NCBI GenBank assembly: GCA_037176905.1
Contig: JBBBWG010026980.1
Coordinates: 8,590 to 66,968 of the forward strand
Length of the DNA: 58,379 bases
DNA from: Azolla pinnata
Taxonomy: Eukaryota; Streptophyta; Polypodiopsida; Salviniales; Salviniaceae
Direction of reading: 5' to 3'
Part shown: piece after piece, positions 9,676 through 24,100 of the stretch
Layout of the letters: each line of letters opens with the position of its first letter
Position numbering within the stretch: the first letter of the stretch is position 1
Position numbers and translations under genes: made by a program
Notes under the pieces: generated by a model
What the model was told of the DNA's origin: nothing
Databases searched by the model: none
What the model saw: the letters and a program-made list of their open reading frames with translations, nothing else

Positions 9676-12600
9676 ATGGAGCTTTGGTGGGTTCTGCTGG
9701 TGTTGGGCGTTGGCTATGGCCTCCTCCGCCTCTTCATCCTCCTCCTCCCAACTGTCGTCCCTTCCATTGACGTCGACACATCAGACGGTGAGCTCCATAT
9801 CATCACACAAAGCCCTTCACACAAACACACACATCCACACCCACCCACACCCACACATGCCCACCACACCCACCGCCTCGTTCTTCCTCCAATCATCGAA
9901 AGATATGTGTTTTCACCGTTAATTCGTTCGAAACGATTGCGTGTGCGCGGTTTGTTCAGTGAATTGTGCTTGGTACCATTGTGATCTTTGTGTTCGGCTA
10001 TTTAAACCAACCCGCACTCAAGATTCTGTGTGAGTGTGTGCATAACAGCCCTCTCAGCTACATTGGAAAAAACGGTTCACAGGTGTATGGTTTACCTGGC
10101 CATCCCACTGGCGCAAACACATTCAAGATCAATCAACTGGGTCCATCATTTCTACTTTGTTTGATAAATGTACATATGCATACCCATACCTTTGGCATTT
10201 GCAGATGGAGCAACTCATTCATTCTTTTCTACCTTGCTTGGTCAATTTGCATGTGTGGCTCTGTGTTAGGGATCGCTACATGTGTAATATGTATAGACTC
10301 AATCGATCATTTGTACATTGTTTGGTCGATGAACATGTATAGTCATGCATGACTTTGGCATCAGTATGTGTGAGATAGATCCGCAAAATCATGCATTTTT
10401 ACCTTGTTCGATCAGAGTATATTTTTGGCTGTGCCTTTGGCATTGCTATATGTGAGATGTATCAACTAGATCAAACATTTCTATGCTGTTTGGCCAAAAG
10501 TACATGTGCGGCTATGCATTTTGCATCGCTATACGTGAAACGGATCAACTAGCATTCTACATTGTTTGGCCAGAGTGCATGTCTTTTTGTGATTTTGGCA
10601 TGGGTATTTGTGAGATGGATGGATTAGATCAAGCATTTTTACCTTGCTTTATCAATTGACATGTGTGATCACACATTTGGCATTTACATATGTGATATGT
10701 TGATCAATGTACTTGCATAGCCATGAATTTGGCATTGACATGCATGAGATAGAGCAACTCGATCAATGATTTCTACCTTGTTTCGCAATGTACATGTTTA
10801 GATGTGCCTTTGTGCTATATGTGAGATGGATAAACTATACATGCATTTCTACCTTGTTTTATTAATGTACATATGTGAGTGTAACCTCGACATTGATATA
10901 TTCAACATGGATTGACTCAACGAACCATACCTACATTGTTTGGTCTCTGTACATGCATAACTTTGGCATTGAATATACAAGGAGCAACTCGATCCATCAT
11001 TTCTACCTTGTTTGATCAATGAACATGTGTGGCTGTGCCTCTGGCATTGTTATATGCGAGATGAATCATCTAGAGCCAGCATTCCTACCTTGTTTTAATG
11101 ATTTCTTCCATTTTATGATCTGTTATAGTATGTGTATTATTTTAAGTGTATACAAAGTAGAGTGACTACTTTTTTTTTGGCTGCACAGGAATCTTGAAAG
11201 AAAATCAAGCAGACGAAGATAGCTCTGTATATGTAAGGTTTTCCAATCATTCTTTTAGATGTGGGTTTATCATGTTGCAAAGAGTCTGTGCCTCGTAAAA
11301 GGTGGATGGAAAATGAAGACTTTACTGTGGAAAAAAATATAGTTGAAATGTTTACTACTGTCAATGATAACAAATGAGATCCTAAAAACAAATTGCGGCT
11401 ACCCATGTATAATCAGATGATCCGTTGCATGTATTGCTCTGAGAAATAAATGACTTCTCTCTCTAAATCTATCACAAAGGGGTTTCCCCATGAAATTACC
11501 TCTAAATAAGGAGGCAAAAATTCGTGGAGCATAAACTCCGCCGAAAAATATTGGTGAATGAAAAATATTTTAGATAATATCCCCTGATATTGGATTGTTA
11601 GAGTTTCAGTGGAGTAAATCACTATGAAATATCGAAAGCTCACGTAGATGCTCACTACTATGATGCATGTAACTGACTTAGCTTTAATTTACAGCTCAGA
11701 ATCAATTGATACATCATGATCAGGGAAATGTTAGTCTTTGTGATAAATAGCAGTTTGTGAAGCGTCCAACTGCTATTGGTAGGTTCATGAATATCACTGG
11801 GTGCTAGCCTTGATAGTTACTATCCCCAATTTGCAGCTTAACTTTCTGTAGAAATATTAATATTTGCTTTGTCGCGTGCTAATGGTTGGATGCAGGTGGC
11901 TGTATATTTTGTACTTGTTTGGCTAATATCGGGAATCAACATAGTGTGGTTCAAATCAATGTTCTATAATTCCCTTTATGAGTCTTTATGATATCAAGTT
12001 TTTCTAAGTGAGAAAATTTCAGGCCTTCCTTTTTCTGCTATATGCTAGCATATGCAGAAGAGCTGGATCTTAGTAACTTCTTTTTTAGGTTCCTCATCCT
12101 CGCAAAGGTGGAGGGTATGCAGAAAGAGTAAGATGCTATGAACCGGCAACAATGAGATTCCTGTTGGATGTGCCTACTACCAAGAAAGATGATGTAAGTG
12201 ATGGCTATTCTGATTGTGATTAAAGATGAAGTGCAGAGTGACCATTGAGCAGCTACGTTTGTACTTGTTCTCTTTTAAAGGTCAGAGATCATGTTATGCG
12301 AGCAAGGGCTGCACAGAGTATATGGGCAAAAAGCAGTTTCAAGCAACGGCGCAAATTTCTAAGGATTTTGCTGAAGTATGTAATCGAAAATCAGAAAGTT
12401 ATATGCGAGTAAGTCTGCAAAAAGCTCACCTCAACCATCTTGTTGTTTCTGAATCTGGATGTACAAAATATTTTGTAGTTTGACGGTTTTGCACATTCCT
12501 CAATAACATATCATGATAGGTCTGCACCTATGTTCTCAAATGCTATAAAATGGCAGGGTGTCATCAAGAGATTCTGGAAAAACCCTGGTTGATGCTGTTC

Positions 12601-15600
12601 TGGGAGAAATAATGACCACTTGTGAGAAGATCCATTGGTTACTGGATGAAGGAGAGCGTTGGTTAAAGACAGAGTACAGGCAAGCAAGGCTATTCACATA
12701 TCATATGATGAATGAGAGAAATAATCGTACTTGATAGAAAACTACTCTTGTACTTCTAACTTTTCATTGTTCTATGAATGTTTGTAGGTCTGTGGGCCGT
12801 TCCATGCCACACAAGACAGCAAGAGTTGAATACCATCCTTTGGGTGTAATTGGGGCTATTGTACCATGGAATTACCCTTTTCACAATATTTTCAACCCAA
12901 TGCTGGCAGCTGTGTTTGCAGGAAATGCAATTGTTATAAAGGTATTTTTGCACTTTTGACTTCTAAATTCATGCTATTCTATTATCATTTTCTGGATAAA
13001 TGGATGCATCTTTCTTAATATGCAGTTCCCTAAAATGTTCACAATATGATGCAGAGTCTTATCACGATATAAATCGATAGCCATAGTTGGCTACTATCAG
13101 TTTGACATCATACGAACGGGTAGCATATAAACTTCTAGAAAGATCTAAAATCTCATGTGTACGACTTCATGATAATCAGGGAAATGTAGGATGTGGAAAA
13201 AAAATTTGGGATGGTGTGTTGTCGAGTTGTCTGCTCTCCTGTCTAAATGCAGTGCAATTTAGAGATGAAGTAAAAAATCTGGCAGAGAATTGCACTACTC
13301 TATGGGACATTGGCTCGTCAATATAATTTTCATGCAGCGGATCCTATAGCTAGATTCCTGCAGAGAGTGCTAATGATGTGGTCAGGGTGTTGTACTCCAT
13401 CCTGAAGATGAAGTAGCTGATAAGATGTGCCATGAGATGAGCAGTTTCCTAAAACTTATAAGTGTATATTCTTCTTCTGCTCTTCTTTTGCTCTTACAAA
13501 TGTTTTTCTGGTTTGAGGAAATAATAATACTAATCTCTTTCTCTGCATGTCTATATTTGTATATTTCTTTTACATTGTAGCACTTGATGGCTCTGTTATA
13601 GAAGTTGTCAATGTATTATTTGTCTCTTTTAATCTGCTTCCAGATATTTATATTTGGCTGTATATTCGAAGATTTGAACCATTGCTATTTTGGAAGGCTA
13701 GGTTTCAGAGCATGCCAGCTGGTCTGCGGCTTACTATTTGCGAATAATTCAAACAGCACTTCGGGTGGTGGATGCACCACAAGAACTCGTGCAAATAATA
13801 CATGGGTAAGTAGATCTCACACAAAATCTCAATTTGTCATATTTATTCGCTATGCACATATTTTCTTCTGTCAATGTCATCTTTTGAGGTGGAATTTTTG
13901 TAAGTGCTATTGCTTGTACATATCACTGTTTACTATCAGTTGTTTTTTTTGCTAGTCTATATAACTTTGTAATACATGTTGGTAATCTGATGCACACCAA
14001 ATTCAATTTTTATATATTATATTAATTTTAGCTATGCAGAGACAGGCGAAGCCTTGATCAGAAATTCCGATAAGATCATCTTTGTTGGATCACCAGGGGT
14101 TGGAAGGATGGTATGTGTACATACTTGTGCACTTATTGTTCAGGAAGCTTGAATAAAGAAAGCTGAGCTGTTTTATTTTCACCCAGAGGTCGAGGCTTAA
14201 GAAAGCTGATGTCATTTTTAGGTGATGAAAACTGCATCAGAGACATTGACACCAGTGACATTGGAACTTGGTGGGAAAGATGCATTTATTGTCTGTGAGG
14301 ATGTAAATATAGCAGAGGTAAGTCATGCGTGTGTATATTTGAGCGTATGCATATATTGATATTTTTATTTTTATTCATAATATTGCTTTTTGGAACAGGT
14401 TGCTCAAATTGCTGTACGAGCTGCTTTACAGTCAAGTGGACAAAATTGTGCTGGAGCGGAGCGGTTTTACGTGCAATCACATATTTATCCACATTTTGTA
14501 AACGAGATTGTGAAGATAGTAAAATCCGTCAGAGTGGTATGTGGTTAAGGTCTACTTGCTTTCCCATTTATACCGCAATAGTGTTGGTTTTTGTTTTACT
14601 TGCTTTATTGAGGCGTATTGCTAGGGGATATCAAAAGTTTTCCCCAAAAGATGGTTTACTCAAATCAATCAAGAAAGAAACTTAATCAAAAGAACTAAGG
14701 ATTTAGGATATTAAGAAAGCAGTAATTGCAAAAGGCTTGGTCTTTTGACCCACTTATATATTTACATCTAGCTCACTAAGATTAGTGCACAGTGCAAACC
14801 AACAATTTTTTAAGGTAAAAAGTAAAATTAAAGATAAAGAGTGAACACCGATACAGAAATTAAACAGGACTTTTTTTTGATATCAAATATGTGCTCACTT
14901 ATTCTTGTCCTACGAGTTCAATCTTATGAGATATATGTATTTCATCACAGGGTCCACCTTTACAAGGTACATTCGACATGGGAGCATTATGTTTACCTGA
15001 TCACACTGACAGGTTGCAAGAACTTGTTGATGAAGCAAAAAGTAAAGGGGCAGAGATAGCAGTACGCGGAAAACATTTTATTCGTCAACATCTTGGACAT
15101 GAATTGGGGGGACAATTTTATCCTCCAACAGTAATACTAAATGTGAACCATTCAATGAAGCTCATGCAGGAAGAGGTATGATAAAAAATGTTCAAGGATC
15201 AATGTCTTTTATTTGAATACTATTGTGATAGCCTTGTCTGTGGGTGCAGATCTTTGGGCCAATCATTGCAATCATGAAGTTTGACACAGATGAAGAAGCC
15301 ATCCAGCTCGCAAATGACTCAAAATTTGGGCTCGGATGTGCAGTTTTCTCAGGCAGCAAAGAGCGTGCCAATGCCATAGCTGCAAAGATCAAAACTGGAT
15401 TTGCTGCGATTAATGATTTTGCTGTTACTTACATGTGTCAGGTAAAGGTCTCTAACATGATATTTATCAAGCATGTAGTATTAAAATTCTGCAAGATACT
15501 GTTGAAGTTAGCTCTACACCACACAGCGAGGGGTTGGGCAAAGAACATGATTGTATTCGTCCATTCAGACAACCATTAGATACTTCAATTTGCAGAGTCG

Positions 15601-16435
15601 AATCTTACGAGATCTGCAAAAACGATATCTCATTGTGCAAGTATGCCAGAATGCCTTTGGAAGTGCAGGTGATAGCATCACACGAACTCTGAAAAAAGAT
15701 GGGGTGCTATGGCACGACATGCGTGATTCAACTCTGGAACAAACTAACAAAATAGTCTTAGCCTCTTTTGTTCTTTCGCATAGTGAATCTAAATATAAAA
15801 AAGTAAGCTCATACTTTCAGAACTAGCGTGGGTCAATTTATAGTATGTTAAAATGTCAGGTTAAAAGGTGGATATGTCCCTTTTCTTACACCTAAAAGGA
15901 CATGAAAAGAAAGAAGACCAATGTGTAGAACTAATATATAATGGTATTTTGTGCATATAAAAATGCTGGCCATACAATCAATGATTAAATGTACCAAAAT
16001 CTGGTGGCACTGACAAGTACATTTGTGTAATGTTTGTGTGCTGTGCATCTAGTCCCTCCCATTTGGTGGTATCAAAGAAAGTGGGTTCGGGAGGTTTGCA
16101 GGCGTTGAGGGCTTGCGAGCTTGTTGTGTGGTCAAGGCAGTGGTGGAGGACAGAATCAGTTTCATAAGAACACAGATTCCCAAACCTTTACAGGTTGGTT
16201 AGTTGTGATGATGTTGTGCTTTTGGGTCGGCCTGTTCTTTCTTTGTTGATGATTGTGCTGCTCTTGCCTCTTCTTGGGGTAGTATCCTGTGGCAGATAAT
16301 GCATTCGAATTCCAGAAGGCTCTTGTCGAAATGCTCTACTCTATGGGTGTATGGGAGCGGCTCAGAGGGTTGCGTGATCTCATCAAAATATACACTTCAC
16401 CGGAGCAGGGATCTGCGTGGAAGAAGGAAGAGTGA
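9676..16435 (+). CDS. ALDH22A1: aldehyde dehydrogenase family 22 member A1, complete
   Basis: Fourteen exons joined in phase give 597 aa, about the length I recall for the Arabidopsis protein: 9676-9787, 11189-11232, 12089-12193, 12281-12408, 12557-12679, 12788-12941, 13702-13805, 14032-14110, 14222-14317, 14399-14536, 14951-15175, 15250-15441, 16053-16193, 16283-16435. It oxidises aldehydes with NAD(P)+; plant ALDH22 is linked to stress-related aldehyde detoxification and the secretory pathway. An N-terminal hydrophobic segment ([21 protein letters not shown]) should be a signal anchor. Seen motifs: VPWNYPFHN with Asn199, cofactor loop [17 protein letters not shown] with general base Glu298, [11 protein letters not shown] with catalytic Cys332, and [14 protein letters not shown] near the C terminus. 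Intron 5 has a GC donor (12680); all others are GT-AG. Intron 1 (1.4 kb) is filled with a degenerate ~80-bp repeat. Antisense frames inside are shadows. Confidence 0.96.
10136..11100. repeat. degenerate ~80-bp tandem repeat filling ALDH22A1 intron 1
   Basis: About 12 diverged copies, marked by CATTTCTACCTTGTTTGATC-like blocks at roughly 10148, 10226, 10308, 10395, 10478, 10553, 10637, 10769, 10845, 10930, 11008 and 11083. Between the blocks sit ACATGTGTGGCTGTGCC, TTTGGCATTGCTATATG and GAGATGGATCAACTAGATCA. Copies differ by many substitutions and small indels, so the array is old. Confidence 0.8.
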
Positions 16436-18019
16436 ATGCATCCCCTTGGATTTTTCTGCAACATAGGCTGGTTATACCCTCCTCCTGAAGCAGATTGACG
16501 GGTGAGAAGAGTGAAAATGGAGATGCATTTACTGAGCTTGTTTTCCCCTAAGAGCTGGAAGTGCAGATTGTTGTGATGATCTCCAATGTCATGTGGAGAA
16601 GAGAAGCCATGTCGATGAGGACCTCTTGTCGATGCAATCTGTTGGCAGGACATTGTTTTGCAACCTTTATTTTGGCTAACTTGCCCTTGGCTCCATTCAA
16701 TCTGCACATCATCAGCGGTAAGTAGCAGAATGGCACATTCTAAAACATGAACCTTTTGCTTCCTCCTTTATCCACAACTCATTTTTCATGTCTCTGTAAT
16801 CTGAATGCTATCAAGGAATGAGATCTTCTCGCTTCTGCCAACCATCTTTTGCTACTGGAACTCTTTCATGTCTCATTCATTCTCTGTACAATCACACCAA
16901 AGCTAAGAAGTGGGGGGAGGGGGGTGCTAAAGGAAGTTGTGATCTTGGTGATGAGCTTCTGTGTTTGAGATGGTGCCCCTTCAATATGTTCTCTAGGTGT
17001 TTCCACTGCCTTGTTTCTTATTTTTTGAAGAATAGCACAAAAGCAAACACTGCGTATCCATTCGCTGATTGATAGCATTTCTTACATGCTTATTTTTGTT
17101 GCCAGATCTCTGACCATTATGAAATGGGTTATACATTAAACGCATAGAAAGAGTGGTTAAAACTGTGGTGGTCTGATGAAGTTCTGCACAAAATCAGAAT
17201 ATAGTCTTTCCCTCTAGTATCCATGCCAAAACTTTGGCTAAAACACTAGACTTTGGATCAGTTTCTACACGTTTTCCTTTGGTCTTGCATCAACACATTT
17301 CTCAAAGCAACAACTGTATTTCATGTTGCTCAACCACTCTTTAAGAGCACTGCATTGCATGGTTATGTCAATTGAATGTTCCAGCTACAATGATACCCAA
17401 TTGCAGATGCCATCAACAGCCCATCCACAGATTGGAAGTTGGTAATGTTCGGGGTTTCTAGCACATTTCATAGCACATATTTTGTAGCTTGGAATCACTG
17501 GATTAGACACTGCCGTGTTTTCTTGTCGTCTTAGTTGGTTTGTTTAGTTTTGAGTTCGAAATTGTACTAAACACCATGAGTTTATGGAATTCTCACAGAA
17601 TTGAAACTGATCAGTTGACAGATCTTCTATGCTTCTCTCTCCTCATCTCTCTTGAATTCTCTTTTTCCAATACTCTGAGAACTCCTGCCTTCGAGGCCAA
17701 CACTCGCAGTAAACTGAACTTAGAATCAGGGCATGAATACTTCAACCAATATCTGAAAAAACCAAACTTCCTACTAACAGTGGGAAACATAGATGGCGAG
17801 ACATCAGTATGATTTGAAAACATCAGAATGCTAATGTTTCCGAATGTTTGAAGCAATGAAAAATGATGGGTGGAAGAGTAACATCACATCTAGTAGATGC
17901 ATAAGCATTAAAATGTGATAATTAATTGTCATATGGGGTACATGAACAGTAGGATATGGCTCAAGATGAAGGTATCAAGAACATGATCATTGGGGCTAGA
18001 AGAATGAGTGTGGCACTTA
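16436..18019. other. convergent 3' intergenic region, ALDH22A1 / ACH2
   Basis: Holds the 3' UTRs of two genes transcribed toward each other. No open frame resembles a protein. A short G-rich run (GTGGGGGGAGGGGGG) is at 16910-16924. Nothing else was recognised. Confidence 0.6.
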
Positions 18020-18025
18020 TTTATT
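18020..18025 (-). promoter_or_regulatory. candidate polyadenylation signal for the ACH2-like gene
   Basis: AATAAA on the minus strand, about 146 nt beyond the stop codon at 18171. This spacing is normal for a plant 3' UTR. Plant poly(A) signals are loose, so the call rests on position only. Confidence 0.35.
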
Positions 18026-18170
18026 TATACAAGGAGAATGGAACTACTAAACTTGCACTCCACTACGTGCTGAGTTTCAATGAAAAGACTTTTGGGATCC
18101 CTGAGGTAAAGACTTGAATTTGAAACATGTATGTCCCTGGTAACCACCAAAAACGCTACCTGAACAAAGC

Positions 18171-21100
18171 TCACAACTTGGACTTTGGTTTCTGTTTCGA
18201 CCTGTCAAGCTTGCGTATGACACCTTCTTGAGCAGTTGATATAACCATCTGACATCACACAATGACAGTTTCTATTATGTGACTGAACTTCAAGCTGATT
18301 GAAATAACTAGGATCACATGAATATAACAGTAGACAAGAAAACTGACCTCTCCATTTCTTGTGAACATTTTACCCAACACTAAACCACGTCCGTTGCTTG
18401 CAGAAGGGCTCTCGACCTAGTATGGCATAGACAATCCAGAATGTAGATGATATCCCAATCCCATTTATGCTAGGAGTAAACATAAACCAAATTATCATGA
18501 GCATACCACATAAAGTAACCATTCATCAGCTCGGAACGGTTTGTGGAACCACATGCTACGCATAACAAACACGGTTAGGTAGTTTTAAGACATACACAAC
18601 TATCCAATACTTTCCATGCATGTGCTTATGCTTCAGTTTCCAATCACTGCAAACTTTTGACAAGCCAGCATACAGAAGGAAAAACAGGGAAGCCCATGAG
18701 ATCCTTTTACAGAATTTCAGATCATTTTTGTTGCATATGCTACATTGATGGTGTTGCTGTCGTAACCATGCTATCCACTCATGACTTGCAACAAAAGCTA
18801 TACTGAATGATTGACATGCTCCGTTATAGAATACAATATGGATGTCTCTATCATGTAAACCTAGCCAAATTCCTTGATGCACTACTCTAACTACCTAGTA
18901 TTTCAACAACCATTAAGATTTTCCGACACCATACACCCTCCTGCTGCAGCTTTCCAGGGAAAAGGCCTCAAAGCTGTTGTTACATTGGGGGATTCAATTG
19001 GCTGTACCAATAACTCGTATAAATGTATGTCATGGGTAAAGTAGACAAATGGGCAGACAAAATGAGAACCCTGTCATGCCAAAAGAGGCGCATGTACTAG
19101 TAAGAACAGTATTGGGATTTAGGACATCTATTCATGAGTACAAAGTCAGCTACTTCTTGACAGCACATAGAAGCAATTGAGGATCCACTACTATCAAGTT
19201 CTTATGCAGAAGACTTGTATTGCATATTTCTTCATAAATACAAAAATCAGCTACTTCCAAACACGTAAAAATACCCTGACCCAGTTGAGGACCAACCGCT
19301 ATCAAGGACTTCTGTACTTCTGTAGGGACTGCATGTGATGGGTAATGATGACCTTATCTTTTTGAGATAATGAGGTTGTGGATGGTTCCCTAGGGTCATA
19401 GCCATTTTGTACAGCAGACTGGTGTATCTCTTTATGCATGAATTCTCTAGGTTGAATTCCACTGTGCAGACCTGTTGTGATGGGCATGGATAAATTTGTA
19501 GCAATACGAACTTCAGGGTATCATTTGGGAAAACAACAAAACAACTGATGGTACCAAGGACTCTTTTCTCTTTTTTTTTGAATCTTAGTTGGAGTATCGG
19601 ATCACATACCCAATAAACGAAATTGCAAGATTCATATATGCCTATCTAGAAAAAAAACTAGCAAGAATTATGTACTGATAAGACATTGTGGCTACATACG
19701 AGTGATCTAGACTCAACGATAAAGTCTGTTGACCCACTGCTCCACGATGAGGTCGAAGAGAAATCTGTAAAAAACGATAATCTGATGCATATGCTGCTAC
19801 ACATCTGCAATTATAAACATTAAGTGTCAAGCGTGCATACTAAACTACAAATGCATAACTGATTTCAAGTAAAGAACCGTTGCAAGGCCTGGTCCTCTGA
19901 AAGCTTCTCCCTTGACCGAAACCAATATCTCTCCCTGCGATAATACAACCTGCTTTAATCAATATTACCTGTAGAAAGTGAAATGAGAAGAATCCATTCT
20001 TCCATTGGATAAAGTATCAAACCTTGGTTCCAAAGCTATAGGCTTCATCACATCATCTGGATCACACAAACGTACATCCAAAGGTTCTGGGAGCACACTC
20101 TTTCTACTAAGCTTGTTTCTGAACTTCCTGTTTGGCAGCTGTTTTAAAATAAAGACACGTAATCTAAAAACATAACCTGTATTATCCTTACACTGGTATG
20201 CGAGGATCGGTCCGGTAGCTCCTGATTACTTCATCAACAGATATAGCCTAAAAAGCAAGGCCAAAATGTAATAGAAGCTAATATTCCTTTCCAGAAAAAC
20301 TGACTGATTGAATTTCAAAAACCTCCTCTGGGTCAGGTGCTGCTGGCATAGGGTCTTGGTGGGTAAAACCAACTTCAGTTCTCTGAAATGATCAAGCACC
20401 AAACAAATAGGCATCAGACTGAATGAAGGTGTTTGCAGTAGCATCACATATATTCATACAGAAATTGGTGTATGCAATTGGGTAGTCAGCATGCCTGGAG
20501 AGTACAGATAGAAACATGCCTGAAAAGATGCAAGCATATGGAAGATTGTCTGGCCCTGTTGTGATGCAGTAATAGATCGAGTTGCAAAGCTGTGCCCATC
20601 ACGAAGCCGTTGAACTTGGTAAATAATTGGCACTACAAAAAAAATTAACTTGTTGGTTTCTATACTAAACCTAAACCCTAAACCCCATGATTTGCATACC
20701 AGTATTATCTCCAGTTCGTAAAAAATATGAATGCAGACTGTGCGCAAAAAGTGCAGGATCAACAGACTTGGTTGCTGCTGCCAGTGCCTGCAGAAGAAGA
20801 GGGGGGAAGTAGGGAAATAAAACCAAACAGTATTTCTTTATTTATGTGTATGTATGTTCAATTATTAAGCATTTTCATTTACTTGTAACGATCAGTGGGT
20901 TACCTGCCCAAGTAACTGTCCACCAAAGACATGTCGAAGTGTCACAGTCTCTGGTAGTGTAAATCCTCGATACAAGTCCACCTTTATACATCATATCAGT
21001 TCATTGTAATGAACTATCCATGAAAACAGAAATCTATCCCTTATATAAGTTAATAGCACATGAAAATACCATGAAGAAATGTACAATGAGATTGCAGATT

Positions 21101-24100
21101 CTAAGAAAAGTATAAAGATTTCACGAATCCATTGTCATCTAATTGTTTCCTATGAAAAAATAAGTACTAGTAGATTTTTTTTCATGACTAGATGTGCTAG
21201 TTCTGAAACTGCAAAAGGCAAGTGCATCCGCACATTAAAGCCTAAACAAGTCCAAACAGTTTCATTTACCTATGAGTACAAAAACTAAATAATCACACTG
21301 CAAACTCAAGATATGCGTTTCCACAGCAGGTCTCCCAGATAATGAGCTCCAGAATTAAATGTAGTACCACATCATACCCACGTTTGTTCTTTAAGATTTC
21401 ATTGAAATGGGTTAAAATAGTTTGGGAACTCAGAATTTGTCTTGCGCATCCATCTAGACCACAACATCAGTACCCTTTGTTATTAGGGCCATTGTCACAT
21501 CCCATGCATGGAGAAATGTGGAAGTCAATGAAAATGACAATTGAATGATCAGGTTTGCAGGAGTCACGCACTAGCTTTACTCAATATACAGGCATGATGC
21601 ATGAGCAGTGAAAATAGACGAGCATTTTGACATTCACCGTGGTAGTAGAGCTACATTCACCAGTGATGATTGAAAACAGCAATTTTTTTTCATCCAATTC
21701 GGCGTAAATTAAGCTTAATTATGCTCAAAGGCTCAGTCTTATAAATTGCACTCAGTTTTACCATCATATATAGAGAAAACATACCCCAAGGCTTTCCAAC
21801 TGTAAGATTTTCTCTATAGTGGCAAGACCAACTTCATCTCTTTCCAAAGACCAAGTAGACAATGGTGCAAGTAAGTTCGCTTTTTCACGACCCAAGATCA
21901 AGCATATTACCTACAAACAAAATTATCCGCACAAACGAATTTGAAAATCATGTCTCTGAAAACAGCTTTAATGATGATACATCGAAATACCTCAGTCTTT
22001 GCAACAACATCTGCTTTGTGAGCGTCATTTACAGGGGTAATGGTACCTGCAAGGCGAATATGTATTGATTAATAGGACAAACTAGAACTATTATATATCA
22101 TCTTTTGCATTTTTGCAGTGATTATAAACAACTCCTGCATTATGCAAACAATGTGCTTGAATGATGGGGCAAAGCACATTAATTTCTATGCAGCAACTAA
22201 ATCTCTGCTACAATCTTCACATGATGGAAATGAACTAGGTTCGTTGGCCTGATTATACATCTATTGTCGATCTGAATACAGAATCCCCCATTATACATGG
22301 TCAGAAGAAATTTCTAATTGTGACAGACCTGGATAATGAGTAAGCACATGTGGAGTGTGCATCCGCATGACATGTAATGAATGCAGGTGTTCTATCTAAA
22401 ATTTGAGTAGAGCATACATCCAAGTTATGATGGAATATGGAGTGTACATTCAAATCGCAATAAAGAAAAACGGGTTTTTTCTTACTTAACTAGATATACA
22501 AGAGTAGACATTCTTCCGTACTCAATTAGTAGCAGTGAGGGTCAGATAATAGCTATATACAGGATAACATAAATTGTTCAGCTTAGAAGATTTAAGAACC
22601 ACATTTTATACACCTAGAAATTTGGATGTGCCGTTTATTGGCTAAACCCATGATATTGAATTCTATCAATGCAGCATATAGACCTACATATTTTGATGGG
22701 TTGATCATTAATTAAACCTATGATATTTTGAAAACACACAGCGAAACATAAACCAAGACAGGGGTATCTATCAAGTAAATTCAAAGCATATGTAAAAGAT
22801 GCATCTGCATACTCCGCATGGTTATGATGCTGAATGGATTGATGTACACATGGATTGTCATATGCAATATATGTAAACGTGCTTTTCTACCACATCCTCT
22901 CAAAAGTAACTAACACTCTTTTAATTGTAAATACCATGACCAAAATAATCGCCAGGTTTCAGAGACGGCTCTGTAGGGCCAATGGTAGTATCTTCGGTGA
23001 ATGGGCTAACCTCAGCCTGCAAATGAACGAAAGTAAAGAAATAAATAAAGGTGCTTCCTTTTACCGTAGCCTTGTTTGACGAATTCCTTGCTTTCTTATC
23101 GAAATTCCAATAGGAATCCCCGTTTATTATGTATTTGTATTGACCCAAACCTCTCCCTTCCATATAAAGTATAACCCTTCGCTCTTTTCTCCCTCTTGTG
23201 CTATAAAATCTCCTGGTGCTGAGAACAATATCAAAAGAAAATATAGGAAAAGTTACAACAAAATTACCTGAATGGACAAGGAAACACAGAATTTCCATCG
23301 GAAAAATGAAAAAAGGCAAGAAAAACAAGGCAAAACAAGAATGCTAATATGAGTATGCAACTGAGCTTTTGAAAGATATTTTGGAAGGTCACTGTATGGA
23401 TGCATATGGTTTATGTGGTGGACCTAGAGTGTGCGGATATACATAAATAGGCTAACTACACACATGTGCTCATTTCTCTTATTCATAACTTAACATTCAT
23501 GATTACGACACTCAGCCCATAGCTGTGAAGTTAGTGCCCAGTAAGGGCTCATTAGCAATTGGATTGTGTCACAACGTAGGGAACTGACACATTTTGAGCA
23601 CGTTAACAGAAGATTAATGGGAATTTACTGAATAACCATGATTCAAACAAATGGATATTAACGTCAACCATGTGTTATACTTTTAAAAGATGTCAATTAC
23701 TTTACCGAAAGACTGGACTCGGATAGATTGAGCGATTTTTTGGATCGATGCTGTGGGTAGTTGTTGCAAGATAGGAATACAGCCCAAGAAATCAATGACT
23801 GCAGCTAAATAATTAGAAGGAAGAAGAAAAGAAGCTCCAGTTACATATTTGTTAAGATAGAAAAGAAAAAACAAGGGCTACTATTAAACACAAACAAGAG
23901 ATGAATCTAGTCACAAGACCATGTTGTAAGAACTTCATGGTGTGAAATCCGAGAGCACACACATGACTTCTAAAAGAAGCAAATCTTTTGTTTGCAATGG
24001 CATGAAAACTATTGGCTTTGATTACTGTTTCGCATCTGTGAAAGCGGAGCACAGCACAGATGGGCTTCCGATGGACCAGGATAGAGTGTTTTGATGCATA

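Noticed and set aside
8662-9677. Several 200-270 codon frames on both strands
   Set aside because: All lie in CATG/TATG microsatellites and the 75-bp minisatellite, which contain no stop codons; composition is almost only Cys, Met, Tyr, Val or His, Thr, Ile.
15551-15826. 91-codon frame inside ALDH22A1 intron 12
   Set aside because: Flanked by exons that splice cleanly in phase without it; no known motif.
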